Positions 54,352 to 63,363 are shown, counted from the first letter of the stretch. The stretch: 64,000 nucleotides of DNA from Sphingomonadales bacterium 32-65-25 (GCA_002280855.1 NCEU01000001.1:248001-312000); one strand, 5' to 3'. Program-made: numbers and translations. Notes: a model not told the origin generated them from the letters alone.

Positions 54352-54383
54352 ATATGTTCCCTGCATGGGGTTTGGAAGTGGCG

Positions 54384-54412
54384 CGATTAGCGAAGCGCGC
54401 CCTCCCGGTCAA
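54384..54412 (-). promoter_or_regulatory. Candidate rpsB-tsf promoter
   Basis: On the minus strand TTGACC (54412-54407) and TAATCG (54389-54384) are 17 bp apart, giving a leader of about 85 bases before the rpsB start. Confidence 0.5.
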
Positions 54413-54422
54413 GCATCAAGGC

Positions 54423-55589
54423 TCACTTTGCCGGCGTGACCTTCAGCAACTTGCCATCCACCGCGTCGGTGAGCAGATACATCTCGCCGACCGGCCCTTC
54501 GATCACGTCGCGGATGCGCTCCTTGCGGTCGGTCAACAGGCGCTGCTCGCCCACCACCTTGTCACCATCCATCACCAGCCGCACCAGCGATTGCACGCGC
54601 AGGCCGCCCACGAAGATATTGCCCTTGAATTCCGCCGCGCCCTTGCCCGAATGGAAGATCATGCCCGACGGGCCGATCACCGGGTCCCAGTAATATTGCG
54701 GCTGCTCCATTTCGGGGGCCTGGCTGGCATTGTCGTTGATCGGCTTGCCCGAATATTCCTCGCCATAGCTGATGGTGGGCCAGCCATAATCGCGGCCCAT
54801 CTGAATCTGGTTCAGCTCGTCCCCACCCTGCGGGCCGTGCTCCACTTCCCACAGCCGGCCCTTGGCATCCAGCGCCGCGCTCTGCACGTTGCGGTTGCCA
54901 TAGCTCCAGATTTCCGGCCGGACGCCGGGGGCGTTCACGAACGGGTTGTTCTTGGGGATCGAACCGTCGCGGTTCACCCGCACGATCTTGCCCAACAGAC
55001 TGTCCAGCTTCTGCGCTTGCATTCGGCCGGGCAGGATGGAGCGATCGCCGAGTGTGATGATCAGCGTGCCATCCTTGGGGAACACTAGGCGGCCGCCATA
55101 ATGTTGGGCTGAATCCAGCGTCGGCATCTGGCGGAAGATTACCTGCACATCGCGCACTTCGCTGCCGACCAGATGACCGCGCGCCACCGCCGTGCCATTC
55201 CCGCCTTCGCGCGGCTCGGCATAGCTCCAGTAGATCCAGCCATCGCCCGGATTGGCAACGCCCAGCATGCCGCCCTGGTTTCTTGTATCGGTGGCAGGCG
55301 TACCGGTGATGGGCGTCTTGCTGCCATCGGCGGCCACGATCGTCAGCCGGCCTGCAGCCTTCTCGCTGACCAGGAACCTGCCCTTGCCAAGCAGCGCCAC
55401 GCCCCACGGCTTGTTGAGGCCGGTGGCGATTTCGGTCACGGCCAGCGTCGTTTTTGCGGTCACGGCCTCGGCGCGAGTCTGGCCGGCAAAGGCCGGGCGC
55501 TTTTCCGGTACGTTGGGCGGGGCCTGCGTTACAGGCGCGGCCATTGCAGGCGCAACGATGAGGGCGGCAAGGATCAGCGGACGGATCAT
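54423..55589 (-). CDS. Exported PQQ-dependent sugar dehydrogenase family protein (GDH-B/Yli-type propeller)
   Basis: A 388-residue secreted six-bladed beta-propeller of the glucose/sorbosone dehydrogenase family. A signal peptide (MIRPLILAALIVAPAMA) is followed by IATGLNKPWGVALLGKGRFLV, HYGGRLVFPKDGTLIITLGDR (His candidate of the active site), GNRNVQSAALDAKGRLWEVEHGPQGGDELN and WDPVIGPSGMIFHSG, all landmarks of this family. It needs external PQQ if catalytic, and no PQQ genes are present. ATG 55589 starts the signal peptide; a further 27 residues upstream have no support. Confidence 0.88.
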   Translation of the reverse strand: MIRPLILAALIVAPAMAAPVTQAPPNVPEKRPAFAGQTRAEAVTAKTTLAVTEIATGLNKPWGVALLGKGRFLVSEKAAGRLTIVAADGSKTPITGTPATDTRNQGGMLGVANPGDGWIYWSYAEPREGGNGTAVARGHLVGSEVRDVQVIFRQMPTLDSAQHYGGRLVFPKDGTLIITLGDRSILPGRMQAQKLDSLLGKIVRVNRDGSIPKNNPFVNAPGVRPEIWSYGNRNVQSAALDAKGRLWEVEHGPQGGDELNQIQMGRDYGWPTISYGEEYSGKPINDNASQAPEMEQPQYYWDPVIGPSGMIFHSGKGAAEFKGNIFVGGLRVQSLVRLVMDGDKVVGEQRLLTDRKERIRDVIEGPVGEMYLLTDAVDGKLLKVTPAK

Positions 55590-55666
55590 GAAAAATCTCC
55601 TTCGCGGCGGCTTATGCAGCCACGCAGCAAGGCAAGCAATGCGGCACGAACAGCGCGAGCCGTGTC

Positions 55667-56176
55667 TCACATGGCCATTCTGGGCCGACCGAGGAAGTCC
55701 TTCTTGCCAAGCGGCAGCCCCTTGTTGCGGAAAATCCCGTACACCATCGAGGCATGGAAGTAGAAATTGGGCTGGCTGAAGCTGAGCAGGAAATCCTCGC
55801 TCTTGAACGGCATCCTGCGTTCGCCGAACACGAAGGCGGTGTCGCCACCGATGAAGCCCTCCATCTCGGCCTCGGTCACCGTTGCCAGCGCGGCATCTGC
55901 ATCCTTCAGCATGGCGGTGAAGCTGGCATAATCCGCATCAGGCATGGCAAAGCCGCCGCCGGGGCTGAACTGGCCCGTACGCACCGCCGCAATCGCCCCG
56001 GCACTGTGCGCCGCAACGCTCTGCACCTGGAAGGCCAGCGGGAACATATCGGGTGCCAGCGTGGCTGTGGCCAGATCGCCAATGCCGGCGGCTTCGGCCT
56101 TGGCAAGCACGTTCAGGCAGCCGCCGATGATCTGGCGGCACGACGGCACGAACGCGGCGTGGAGTGAAAGCGGCAT
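55667..56176 (-). CDS. DUF1993-family protein
   Basis: A 169-residue cytosolic helical protein matching the DUF1993 pattern: PLSLHAAFVPSCRQIIGGCLNVLAKAEA at the start, APDMFPLAFQVQSVAAHS in the middle, and LLSFSQPNFYFHASMVYGIFRNKGLPLGKKDFLG at the end. The fold is expected to be a DinB-like four-helix bundle. No function is known to me. ATG 56176 was chosen as the conserved start; 56233 adds 19 non-conserved residues. It lies 77 bp upstream of the sugar dehydrogenase gene. Confidence 0.85.
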   Translation of the reverse strand: MPLSLHAAFVPSCRQIIGGCLNVLAKAEAAGIGDLATATLAPDMFPLAFQVQSVAAHSAGAIAAVRTGQFSPGGGFAMPDADYASFTAMLKDADAALATVTEAEMEGFIGGDTAFVFGERRMPFKSEDFLLSFSQPNFYFHASMVYGIFRNKGLPLGKKDFLGRPRMAM

Positions 56177-56251
56177 GTGTGAGTCCCCCTGATAATGCAG
56201 GGTGACTGTGGGGCGCTTTGCCGGCGGGGGCAAGGCGCCGGCCCGGCTACC

Positions 56252-56283
56252 AAAAAGAAGGGCGGCCCGACGAGCCGCCCTTC
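56252..56283 (-). terminator. Rho-independent terminator of the CYP153-ferredoxin genes
   Basis: On the minus strand GAAGGGCGGC pairs perfectly with GCCGCCCTTC around seven bases and is followed by TTTTT. It begins 22 bases after the ferredoxin stop. Confidence 0.92.
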
Positions 56284-56304
56284 CCGTTCAGTATGTTTGC
56301 GCGA

Positions 56305-56625
56305 TCAGTGCTGCGTGGCGGGCATGTGAACCTCAAGCCCGTCCAGCGCCGCCGAAGCCTTGATCTGGCACGCCAGCCGGCTGTTCGGCTGGGCGGTATC
56401 CGCCAGCTCGATCATCGAATCTTCCAGCTCGCTGCGTTCGCCGGTGAGCGCCTGCCATTCCGATGGAATATAGCAATGGCAAGTGGCGCAGGCGGCGTTG
56501 CCACCGCAATCGCCATCGATGCCCGGCACATTGTTCTGCACCGCGCCTTCCATCAGGTTTTCACCCTCAGGCACGTTGACTTCGTGGCGAGCACCAGTGT
56601 GCTCGACGTAAATGATCTTGACCAT
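56305..56625 (-). CDS. [2Fe-2S] ferredoxin (adrenodoxin/putidaredoxin type)
   Basis: A 106-residue electron carrier. Cluster ligands are in DCGGNAACATCH (C-x5-C-x2-C) and in LACQ, the adrenodoxin pattern. It is encoded 12 bases downstream of a CYP153-type P450 and is almost certainly its electron donor. Known CYP153 systems also need a ferredoxin reductase, which is usually nearby; none is in the window. A terminator follows it directly, so the pair is the whole 3' part of the transcript. Confidence 0.94.
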   Translation of the reverse strand: MVKIIYVEHTGARHEVNVPEGENLMEGAVQNNVPGIDGDCGGNAACATCHCYIPSEWQALTGERSELEDSMIELADTAQPNSRLACQIKASAALDGLEVHMPATQH

Positions 56626-56637
56626 GAAACCCTCTGC

Positions 56638-57981
56638 TTAAGCCGGAATACGGACCATCATCGATTTGTAACCGCGCACGAAGGCACTTGGCACCCGCTC
56701 CGGCTCCTCCAGCACTTCAATGGTGTCGAAGCGCTTCAGGATTTCTTCCCACAGGATCTTCAGCTGCAGTTCGGCCAGGCGGTTGCCCACGCAGCGGTGG
56801 ATGCCGAAACCAAAGCTCATGTGCTGACGGGCGCGGGCGCGATCGATGATGAACTCATCCGGCCGGTCGAGAACCGTGTCATCACGATTGGCCGACGAAT
56901 ACCACATCACCACCTTGTCACCCTTGTGGATCAGTTGGCCGCCCAGCACCGTATCCTGCAGGGCGGTGCGGCGCATGTGGGCCAGCGGCGTCTGGTAACG
57001 GATGATTTCCGAAACCATGTTCTCCACCAGGTCATGATTGGCCTTGAGCTTGGCATATTCGCCCGGATTCTTGTTCAGGAAATACAGCCCGCCGGTAATC
57101 GAATTGCGGGTCGTATCGTTGCCGCCCACAATCAGCAGCACCAGATTGCCCATGAATTCCATCGGCGGCATGTTGCGGGTGGCGGGGTTATGCGCCAGCA
57201 TCGACACCAGATCGCCGGTCGGCTCGGCATTCACCCGCTCGTTCCAGAGCATGGTGAATTCCTGCAGCATGCCGAGCAGAATGCCCTGACGCTCTTCCTT
57301 GCCCGGGCTGCCCGGCAGTTCCGGATCAGAAGTGGACACATCCGACCAGTAGGTCAGCATGCGGCGGCGTTCCTGCGGCCAACCGAACAGGGTGGCCAGC
57401 ATGCGGCTGGTCAGTTCGATGGAAACCTTGTCCACCCAGTCAAACGCCTCGCCGCGCGGCAGGCTATCGAGGACTTCGCAGGTGCGGCTGCGGATCAGTT
57501 CTTCGTAACCGGCAAGATTCTGCCCCGAAACGATCGGGTTCACCGCCTTGCGCTGCACATCATGCTTGGGCTGATCCATGGCGATGAACATCGGCATGAT
57601 GAAATCCGAATCCATGTCGAATAGGGTGATCCCGCCCAGCATGGCTTCGGAACTGAACACCTGATGGTTGGTATCCACGGCCATCACATCGTTCCAGCGC
57701 GTCACGTTCCAGAAACCGCGGTGACGGTTGCTGTTGACATGCGTGAAGAAAATCGGGGCTTCCTCGCGCAGGCGACGGAAATAGACATGGTTTGTGTCCG
57801 TTTCCCACCACAGCGGATCGGCGATATCCACTTCTTCGAGCGGCGCAGAGGCCAGATAGGATTCCAGCGTCGCCTTGTCGTGGTTGGCAAATTCCGGCCG
57901 CACGCGCGGCGGCAGCGGCCAGCTCACACTGCCCTGCGGCAGCGATTGGGTGATCCGCGTGTCTTTCAGTTGCGTCGCCAT
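56638..57981 (-). CDS. Cytochrome P450 of the CYP153 type (alkane/fatty-acid terminal hydroxylase)
   Basis: A 447-residue soluble bacterial P450. The heme cysteine is in FGFGIHRCVGNRLAE (around residue 396), the I-helix oxygen motif is GGNDTTRNS (around 289), and the ExxR is in EIIRYQ. The stretches SEIIRYQTPLAHMRRTA, DKVVMWYSSANRDD, LPMFIAMDQPKHDVQRKAV-like and LWEEILKRFDTIEVL match what I know of CYP153 enzymes, which hydroxylate the terminal carbon of medium-chain alkanes and acids. The ATG has GGGGAGGACC upstream. Transcribed with the ferredoxin gene. Substrate not proven. Confidence 0.9.
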   Translation of the reverse strand: MATQLKDTRITQSLPQGSVSWPLPPRVRPEFANHDKATLESYLASAPLEEVDIADPLWWETDTNHVYFRRLREEAPIFFTHVNSNRHRGFWNVTRWNDVMAVDTNHQVFSSEAMLGGITLFDMDSDFIMPMFIAMDQPKHDVQRKAVNPIVSGQNLAGYEELIRSRTCEVLDSLPRGEAFDWVDKVSIELTSRMLATLFGWPQERRRMLTYWSDVSTSDPELPGSPGKEERQGILLGMLQEFTMLWNERVNAEPTGDLVSMLAHNPATRNMPPMEFMGNLVLLIVGGNDTTRNSITGGLYFLNKNPGEYAKLKANHDLVENMVSEIIRYQTPLAHMRRTALQDTVLGGQLIHKGDKVVMWYSSANRDDTVLDRPDEFIIDRARARQHMSFGFGIHRCVGNRLAELQLKILWEEILKRFDTIEVLEEPERVPSAFVRGYKSMMVRIPA

Positions 57982-58052
57982 TTGGTCCTCCCCATGGGCA
58001 TTTACCCGCTCTCATTTACGGAGATACACTACGCAAAGCCAGGTTTCCAGCC

Positions 58053-58079
58053 AAAAATGCGGATTTGACCTCCGCATTT
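58053..58079 (-). terminator. Rho-independent terminator of dnaE
   Basis: On the minus strand AAATGCGGA pairs perfectly with TCCGCATTT around seven bases, and TTTTT ends the stem. It lies about 115 bases after the dnaE stop and some 75 bases upstream of the P450 start. A dyad operator for the P450 gene is the alternative reading. The remaining 114 bases to dnaE contain only a weak 7 bp hairpin (58136-58159). Confidence 0.7.
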
Positions 58080-58193
58080 GCACGGATCGCCGGGTCATGA
58101 TCAAGGTGACGGCGCGCTGCGCACAAGTCTGGCTGCTGCGGGTCAGGCAACGCCCGCAGCCTGCAACAGTCTCGCTGTTGCGACGCTGTTGGT

Positions 58194-61100
58194 TCAGCCC
58201 ACCAGGGCCAGTTGTGGCGGATCCAGCACTTCCTGCACCACCCGTTCCAGACCCAGTGCGCGCGCCACGGCGGCTTCCAGATCGGCGTCGATCAGATAAT
58301 GGCGGCCCAGTACCAACCGGGCCGGGCCGGCTTCGGTGGCGACTTCGGCCACCAGTTCGCCGCGGCCCTTGGCCGGCGCGGGCCCAAGCGCCGCCAGCAG
58401 CACGTCCACTTCGGCCGGATGGGCAATCTGCACCACCAGCCTGCCCCGCGTGCGACGGGCCAGATCAGCGAGCGGCTGGGCGGAGCGCAAGGTAAGACGC
58501 GGAACGTCCTCGCCCTCCTTCCACTGCAGTTCCATGCCGATCAGCAGCGTCGGGGCATCGCTCACGATCGCCTCAAGCTTTTCCTGCAGTTCTTCATCGA
58601 AACAGCTGGTGACAAACTGGCCCGACCGATCGGATAGGCTGAGAAACTGATAGCGCCGGCCGGTCTGGGTGGTGCGCCAGCGCCGTTCTTCCAGCCGCCC
58701 GGCCATCATCACGATCTTCTTGCCGCCACCCAGCGGCGGCGCCATGCCCTGCACATCGGCAAAGCTGATCACAGCGTTTGCGGTCAGCACGTTGGCATAG
58801 GCATCAACGGGGTGGCCGCTGAAGAAGAAGCCGAACGCCTCCTGCTCGTGCGCCATGCGCTGCGCCAGCGTCCATTCGATATTGGGCACCATCAGCGCCA
58901 GGCTGGCATGATCGGCAACGCCGGTCGCATCGCCGAACAGCGCCACCTGGGCGGACTCGCGCTCCACGGTGGCAGCCTGGGCGCTGGCCATGATGGCTTC
59001 GGCCAGCGCGTGCACGCCGGCGCGGTTGGGGTGGAGCGCATCAAAGCCGCCCGACGCAATCAGGCTTTCCAGCTGGCGCTTGTTGAGGCCCCGCGGATCG
59101 ACGCGGCGGGCGAAATCGGCGAGATCCTTGAAAGGCCCCTTCCCGTCCCGCTCGGCCGCCAGCGCCTCCATCGCCTTCAGGCCAACGCCCTTCAGCCCGG
59201 CCAGGGCATAGCGCACGTCCAGCGTGTTTTCCGGGCCATCCACCACGGTGAAATCGGCGGCGGACCGGTTGATGCATGGCGGCAGGATGGTGATGCCGGC
59301 GCGGCGGGCATCATCCACGAACACCGCCAGCCGATCGGTGTTGTCGATATCATAGGCCATGGACGCGGCGTAGAATTCGGCGCGGTGGTGCGTCTTGAGC
59401 CATGCCGTCTGGTAACTCACCACCGCATAGGCGGCGGCGTGGCTCTTGTTGAAGCCATAGTTGGCGAATTTCAGAATCAATTCGAAAATGGCGTCGGCGG
59501 TGGCTTCCTCGATGCCGTTGGCAGCGGCGCCGGCGCAGAAATCGGCCTTCTGCGCCACCATTTCGGCGTGGATCTTCTTGCCCATGGCGCGGCGCAGCAA
59601 ATCGGCCTGGCCCAGACTGTAGCCGGCCAGTTCCCGCGCCAGGCTCATCACCTGTTCCTGATAGACGATGATGCCATAGGTTTCGCGCAGGATCGGCTCC
59701 ATCGCCGGGTGCAGCAATTCCACCTTCTCGCGACCCGCCTTGCGCAGGGCAAAGCTGGGGATGTTGTCCATCGGGCCCGGGCGATAGAGGGCGCCCAGCG
59801 CGACGATATCGGCGAAGCAATCGGGGCGAACCTGCGAGAGCGCGCGGCGCATGCCTTCCGATTCAAACTGGAACACGCCCACCGTGTCGCCTTCGGCGAT
59901 CAGCTTGTACACGGCAGGATCGTCCATGGGCAGCGTGGCCCATTCCACCTCAACGCCGCGGGCGCGCAGCATGGTGGCAGCACGGTCGAGCACAGAAAGT
60001 GTTTTCAGGCCGAGGAAGTCGAACTTCACCAGACCGGCCTTTTCCGCGGCCTTCATCTCGAACTGTGTCACCGGCATGTCTGACCGCGGATCGCGATAAA
60101 GCGGCACCAATTGCGCCAACGGCCGATCCCCGATCACCACACCGGCGGCGTGTGTGGAGCTGTGGCGCGGCAGGCCTTCCAGCTGCAGCGCGATATCGAC
60201 CAGCCGCTTCACCTTGGCGTCGCGCTCGACCTCCACCATGAACGGCATCTCGCCCAGATAGGCTTTGCCGTCCTTGTCCTTGCCCCGCCCCAGTGTGCGC
60301 GCCAGCGTCCACGGATCGGTGGGATGGCTGGGCACCAGCTTGGCCAGCCGGTCGATCTGGCCATAGGGCATCTGCAGCACGCGGCCGACATCCTTCAGCA
60401 CAGCGCGGGCCTTCATCTTGCCGAAGGTGATGATCTGCGCGACCTGTTCACGGCCATAGCGGGCCTGCACATAATCGATCACCTCGCCGCGCCGGGTTTC
60501 GCAGAAATCGATATCGAAGTCGGGCATCGACACGCGGTCGGGGTTGAGGAAGCGTTCGAACAGCAGGCCGTGTTCCAGCGGATCAAGATCGGTGATGGTC
60601 AGCGACCAGGCCACCACCGAGCCGGCACCCGAACCGCGCCCAGGCCCGACCGGAATCCCCTGCAATTTGGCCCACACGATGAAATCGGCCACGATCAGGA
60701 AATAGCCGGCAAAACCCATGCCGTTGATGACATTGATTTCGAACGCCAGCCGCTCGCGATACGGTTGGCGCACGGCTTCATCGAGGCCCAGCACATCAAG
60801 CCGCTTTTCCAGTCCCGCCGCCGCCTGGGCCAGCAGCGCCTCATCCTCGCCGCCGGCCGACAGCCGCGGCAGGATGGGCTTGCGGCTGGGCGCCATCATG
60901 GCGCAGCGCTGGGCAACCACCATGGTGTTGGCGATGGCTTCGGGCAGATCGGCGAACAGCTGGTGCCAGTCCTCCGCCGATTTCAGCCAGTGTTGCGGGT
61001 TGGAACGACGGCGATCCTCGGCCTCCACATAGCTTGAATCGGCAATGCACAGCAGCACGTCGTGGGCTTCGTGCATGCCGGGCGTGAGATATTTCACCGG

Positions 61101-61736
61101 CGCCGTGCCCACGATCGGCAGGCCGCGCGCTTCGGCGAGGCGCAGCAGGCCGGCCTCGCTCTTCTGTTCGATGAGCTCACCGCTGCGTGAAATTTCGATG
61201 TAGAGCCGGCCGGGGAACAGGCCTTCCAGCCGGTCGGCCATCGCATCGATGCTCTGGCCCTCGGCCAGCAACCGCGCCAGCGCCCCATCAGCGCCACCGG
61301 TAAGGCAGATCAGGCCACCGGTGCGGCCATCAAGCTGCTCCAGCCGCAGCACCGGATCGCCGGCCACCTCGGACGCCAGGTGCGCGTCAGACGCCAGCCC
61401 GATCAGGTTGGTGTAGCCCACGTCATCCTGGGCATAGAGCACCAGCCAATCGATCAGCGCCCTGCCCTGCAGCGTGGCAGAACCCGGGCGCTCCACCGGC
61501 AACAGCGCGCCGGTCACCGGCTGGATGCCATTGTCCTTGGCGGCGGCGGCGAAATCCATCGCGGCAAACATGTTGGCGCGGTCGGCCAGACCAATCGCTG
61601 GAAAGCGCATCTGGCGCGCCACCTTGGCCAGCTGCTCAGGCTGAATGGCGCCTTCCAGCATCGAATAGGCGCTGTGGCAGCGAAGAGGGACGAATCCGGC
61701 GTGAGACACAGCCTGACTATGCGCGCGCTGCGCCAT
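58194..61736 (-). CDS. dnaE: DNA polymerase III, alpha (catalytic) subunit
   Basis: An 1180-residue replicative polymerase. The PHP domain occupies about residues 14-220 (VPLRCHSAYSMLEGAIQPEQ at its start). The catalytic aspartates lie in PDFDIDFCE (around residue 406), followed by ITFGKMKARAVLKDVGRVL, FDFLGLKTLSVLDRA, RPGPMDNIPSF and IVYQEQVMSLAR. The finger, HhH and OB-fold (VMMAGRLEERRWRTTQTGRRYQ) domains follow. Length and completeness fit the replicative DnaE1 rather than the DnaE2/ImuC mutasome form. ATG 61736 starts the protein just before the PHP domain; TTG 61769 is an unlikely alternative. Confidence 0.96.
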   Translation of the reverse strand: MAQRAHSQAVSHAGFVPLRCHSAYSMLEGAIQPEQLAKVARQMRFPAIGLADRANMFAAMDFAAAAKDNGIQPVTGALLPVERPGSATLQGRALIDWLVLYAQDDVGYTNLIGLASDAHLASEVAGDPVLRLEQLDGRTGGLICLTGGADGALARLLAEGQSIDAMADRLEGLFPGRLYIEISRSGELIEQKSEAGLLRLAEARGLPIVGTAPVKYLTPGMHEAHDVLLCIADSSYVEAEDRRRSNPQHWLKSAEDWHQLFADLPEAIANTMVVAQRCAMMAPSRKPILPRLSAGGEDEALLAQAAAGLEKRLDVLGLDEAVRQPYRERLAFEINVINGMGFAGYFLIVADFIVWAKLQGIPVGPGRGSGAGSVVAWSLTITDLDPLEHGLLFERFLNPDRVSMPDFDIDFCETRRGEVIDYVQARYGREQVAQIITFGKMKARAVLKDVGRVLQMPYGQIDRLAKLVPSHPTDPWTLARTLGRGKDKDGKAYLGEMPFMVEVERDAKVKRLVDIALQLEGLPRHSSTHAAGVVIGDRPLAQLVPLYRDPRSDMPVTQFEMKAAEKAGLVKFDFLGLKTLSVLDRAATMLRARGVEVEWATLPMDDPAVYKLIAEGDTVGVFQFESEGMRRALSQVRPDCFADIVALGALYRPGPMDNIPSFALRKAGREKVELLHPAMEPILRETYGIIVYQEQVMSLARELAGYSLGQADLLRRAMGKKIHAEMVAQKADFCAGAAANGIEEATADAIFELILKFANYGFNKSHAAAYAVVSYQTAWLKTHHRAEFYAASMAYDIDNTDRLAVFVDDARRAGITILPPCINRSAADFTVVDGPENTLDVRYALAGLKGVGLKAMEALAAERDGKGPFKDLADFARRVDPRGLNKRQLESLIASGGFDALHPNRAGVHALAEAIMASAQAATVERESAQVALFGDATGVADHASLALMVPNIEWTLAQRMAHEQEAFGFFFSGHPVDAYANVLTANAVISFADVQGMAPPLGGGKKIVMMAGRLEERRWRTTQTGRRYQFLSLSDRSGQFVTSCFDEELQEKLEAIVSDAPTLLIGMELQWKEGEDVPRLTLRSAQPLADLARRTRGRLVVQIAHPAEVDVLLAALGPAPAKGRGELVAEVATEAGPARLVLGRHYLIDADLEAAVARALGLERVVQEVLDPPQLALVG

Positions 61737-61767
61737 GGCTGCCAACCGATACGGCGATTTTGTCCCC

Positions 61768-61807
61768 AACTAAAAGCGAAAGGCGGGCGAGGTTGCCCCC
61801 GCCCGCC
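61768..61807 (-). terminator. Terminator of the acetoacetate-decarboxylase-family genes
   Basis: On the minus strand GGCGGGCG pairs perfectly with CGCCCGCC around ten bases and is followed by TTTCGCTTTTAG. It lies 27 bases after the stop of the second gene and just upstream of dnaE, so dnaE needs its own promoter. Confidence 0.8.
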
Positions 61808-61833
61808 CCATCAGCCTTTCACTCCGTCCGGCG

Positions 61834-62571
61834 TCAGGCCAGATAATCGTGCAGCACCTTGCCATAGGGCAGCGTCATGTCGGTGACGATGTGCAGTCCG
61901 CCCAGCTGCTCATGCACCGGCAGATCGGCCATCGGGCAGTTGACGGCCGGCACCATTTCCAGCCGAGCGCGCCCGGTCCAGGCACCCTTGACGACAATCT
62001 TGTCAAAGTTGATGCCAACCAGCTGGGCAATCGCCGGCGTGCCGTCGATGTCGGGGATCAGCTTCAGCGTCACCTGGGTGCGCTTGAGCATCGCCTCGAT
62101 CTCGCTGAGGTCGTTCGGGCTGCTGTGCTTGTAGACCATGGTGCCACTGGCCACTTTCTGGCCGGCATAGACCAGTTCGCCGGTGAGCGTGTCGCTCTCC
62201 GTGACCAGTTTGGGCTGGCCGAACTTCATCGGATAGCCCCAGATCTCGCGACCACCAGCCAGTGGCGGGCAGTTGTCGACATACATCTGGACGAGGAAGT
62301 TGCACTTCTCGCCATTCAGCGTGCAGGGAATGGTCTGCACGGCCGCCGAATAGGCGCCAAAGCCTTCGCCGTCGGGCAGATCAAGCCACTGCACCGACAC
62401 GATGTCGCCATCGGGCTGCAGCGGTTCAGGCAGCAGCTTGCGGATCATCGCCGGATCGCTGCGATACTGGATGATCATGTACTGGCGGTTGAAGAATTTA
62501 TACGGGCCCGTCGGATAGGTCGGGCTCTGCAGCGGCATCGAGCTGAGTTTAAGCACATCCTGCTTGTTCAT
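61834..62571 (-). CDS. Acetoacetate decarboxylase-family protein lacking the catalytic lysine
   Basis: A 245-residue member of the acetoacetate decarboxylase fold whose numbering fits the Clostridium acetobutylicum enzyme without gaps to the active site. The family Arg29 is kept (FNRQY), but the Schiff-base lysine Lys115 is Met115 (GYPMKFG), and Glu76 is Ala76 (GAYSAAVQ); the neighbouring Lys116 is kept. Decarboxylation by the known mechanism therefore looks impossible. All the rest of the fold (GREIWGYP, WTGRARLEM, the C-terminal YGKVLHDYL) is well conserved, so it is not a decaying gene. Thirteen bases separate it from an intact paralogue upstream. Confidence 0.9.
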   Translation of the reverse strand: MNKQDVLKLSSMPLQSPTYPTGPYKFFNRQYMIIQYRSDPAMIRKLLPEPLQPDGDIVSVQWLDLPDGEGFGAYSAAVQTIPCTLNGEKCNFLVQMYVDNCPPLAGGREIWGYPMKFGQPKLVTESDTLTGELVYAGQKVASGTMVYKHSSPNDLSEIEAMLKRTQVTLKLIPDIDGTPAIAQLVGINFDKIVVKGAWTGRARLEMVPAVNCPMADLPVHEQLGGLHIVTDMTLPYGKVLHDYLA

Positions 62572-62584
62572 GTCCTGTACCCCC

Positions 62585-63340
62585 TCAGCCCGCAGCGTCT
62601 TTGATGTAATCGAACAGCACGCGGCCGTGCGGCAGCGTCAGATCGGAAACGAAATGCTTGCCGCCAACGATGCGCAGGATCGGCAGATCGGCCACCGGCG
62701 CATTCACATGCGGGATCAGCTGCAGCCGGGCCGGGCTGACCCAGACACCCTTCACCGTGATGTTTTCAAGATTATAGGCAACGAGTTGGCAGATCTTCGG
62801 GCTGCCATCGACATCGGGGATGATCTTCAGGTTGCACGATGTCTTGGTCATGCCCTTGGCCTGGGCTTCGCAGCCGCCGGGCGCTTCCTGCCACTTGTAG
62901 GCCATGGTGCCCATCGCCACCGACTGACCGGCGTACGACAGAGTGCCAGTCAGCGTGTCGGAGGCAACCTCCAGCTTGGGCAGCGCATATTTCTTGGGGA
63001 AGCCCCAGATTTCGCGGCCACCATCGATGGGCGGCTGATCATCCAGATACATCTGGGCGGTATAGTTGATCGGTTCACCATTGAAGGTGCACGGGATCAC
63101 GATACCGCTTTCGGTGTAATCGCCAAAACCCGAGCTGTCGGGCATGCGGATCCATTCGTACAATACATGGTTTTCCGCATTCGGCACCAACGGTTCCGGA
63201 ACCGCGGCGCGCAGCAGCACCGGATCGGTTTCGTAGGTGATGATCATGAATTCGCGGTTGATGAAGCGATAGGGCCCCAGCGGATAGCTGGGTGCAACTG
63301 CCGGCATCGACGGCAGCTTCAAGATTTCTTCAGGTGTCAT
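62585..63340 (-). CDS. Acetoacetate decarboxylase family protein with intact active site
   Basis: A 251-residue acetoacetate-decarboxylase-fold protein. Its residues for catalysis are all present: Arg29 (INREF), Glu77 (YTESG), and the lysine pair Lys116-Lys117 (GFPKKYA) corresponding to Lys115-Lys116 of the clostridial enzyme. It could convert acetoacetate to acetone and CO2 or act on another beta-keto acid; some family members from sphingomonads do aldol chemistry instead. It lies between a diverged paralogue (downstream) and a patatin-like gene (upstream, 23 bases away), a setting often associated with ketone-body or polyhydroxybutyrate turnover. Confidence 0.88.
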   Translation of the reverse strand: MTPEEILKLPSMPAVAPSYPLGPYRFINREFMIITYETDPVLLRAAVPEPLVPNAENHVLYEWIRMPDSSGFGDYTESGIVIPCTFNGEPINYTAQMYLDDQPPIDGGREIWGFPKKYALPKLEVASDTLTGTLSYAGQSVAMGTMAYKWQEAPGGCEAQAKGMTKTSCNLKIIPDVDGSPKICQLVAYNLENITVKGVWVSPARLQLIPHVNAPVADLPILRIVGGKHFVSDLTLPHGRVLFDYIKDAAG

Positions 63341-63363
63341 GGTTCCCCCGTTGTCACTTTAAA

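Noticed and set aside
58055-58079. Dyad AAATGCGGA-N7-TCCGCATTT as an operator of the P450 gene
   Set aside because: On the minus strand it ends in TTTTT downstream of dnaE, so a terminator is the simpler reading; an operator role is not excluded.
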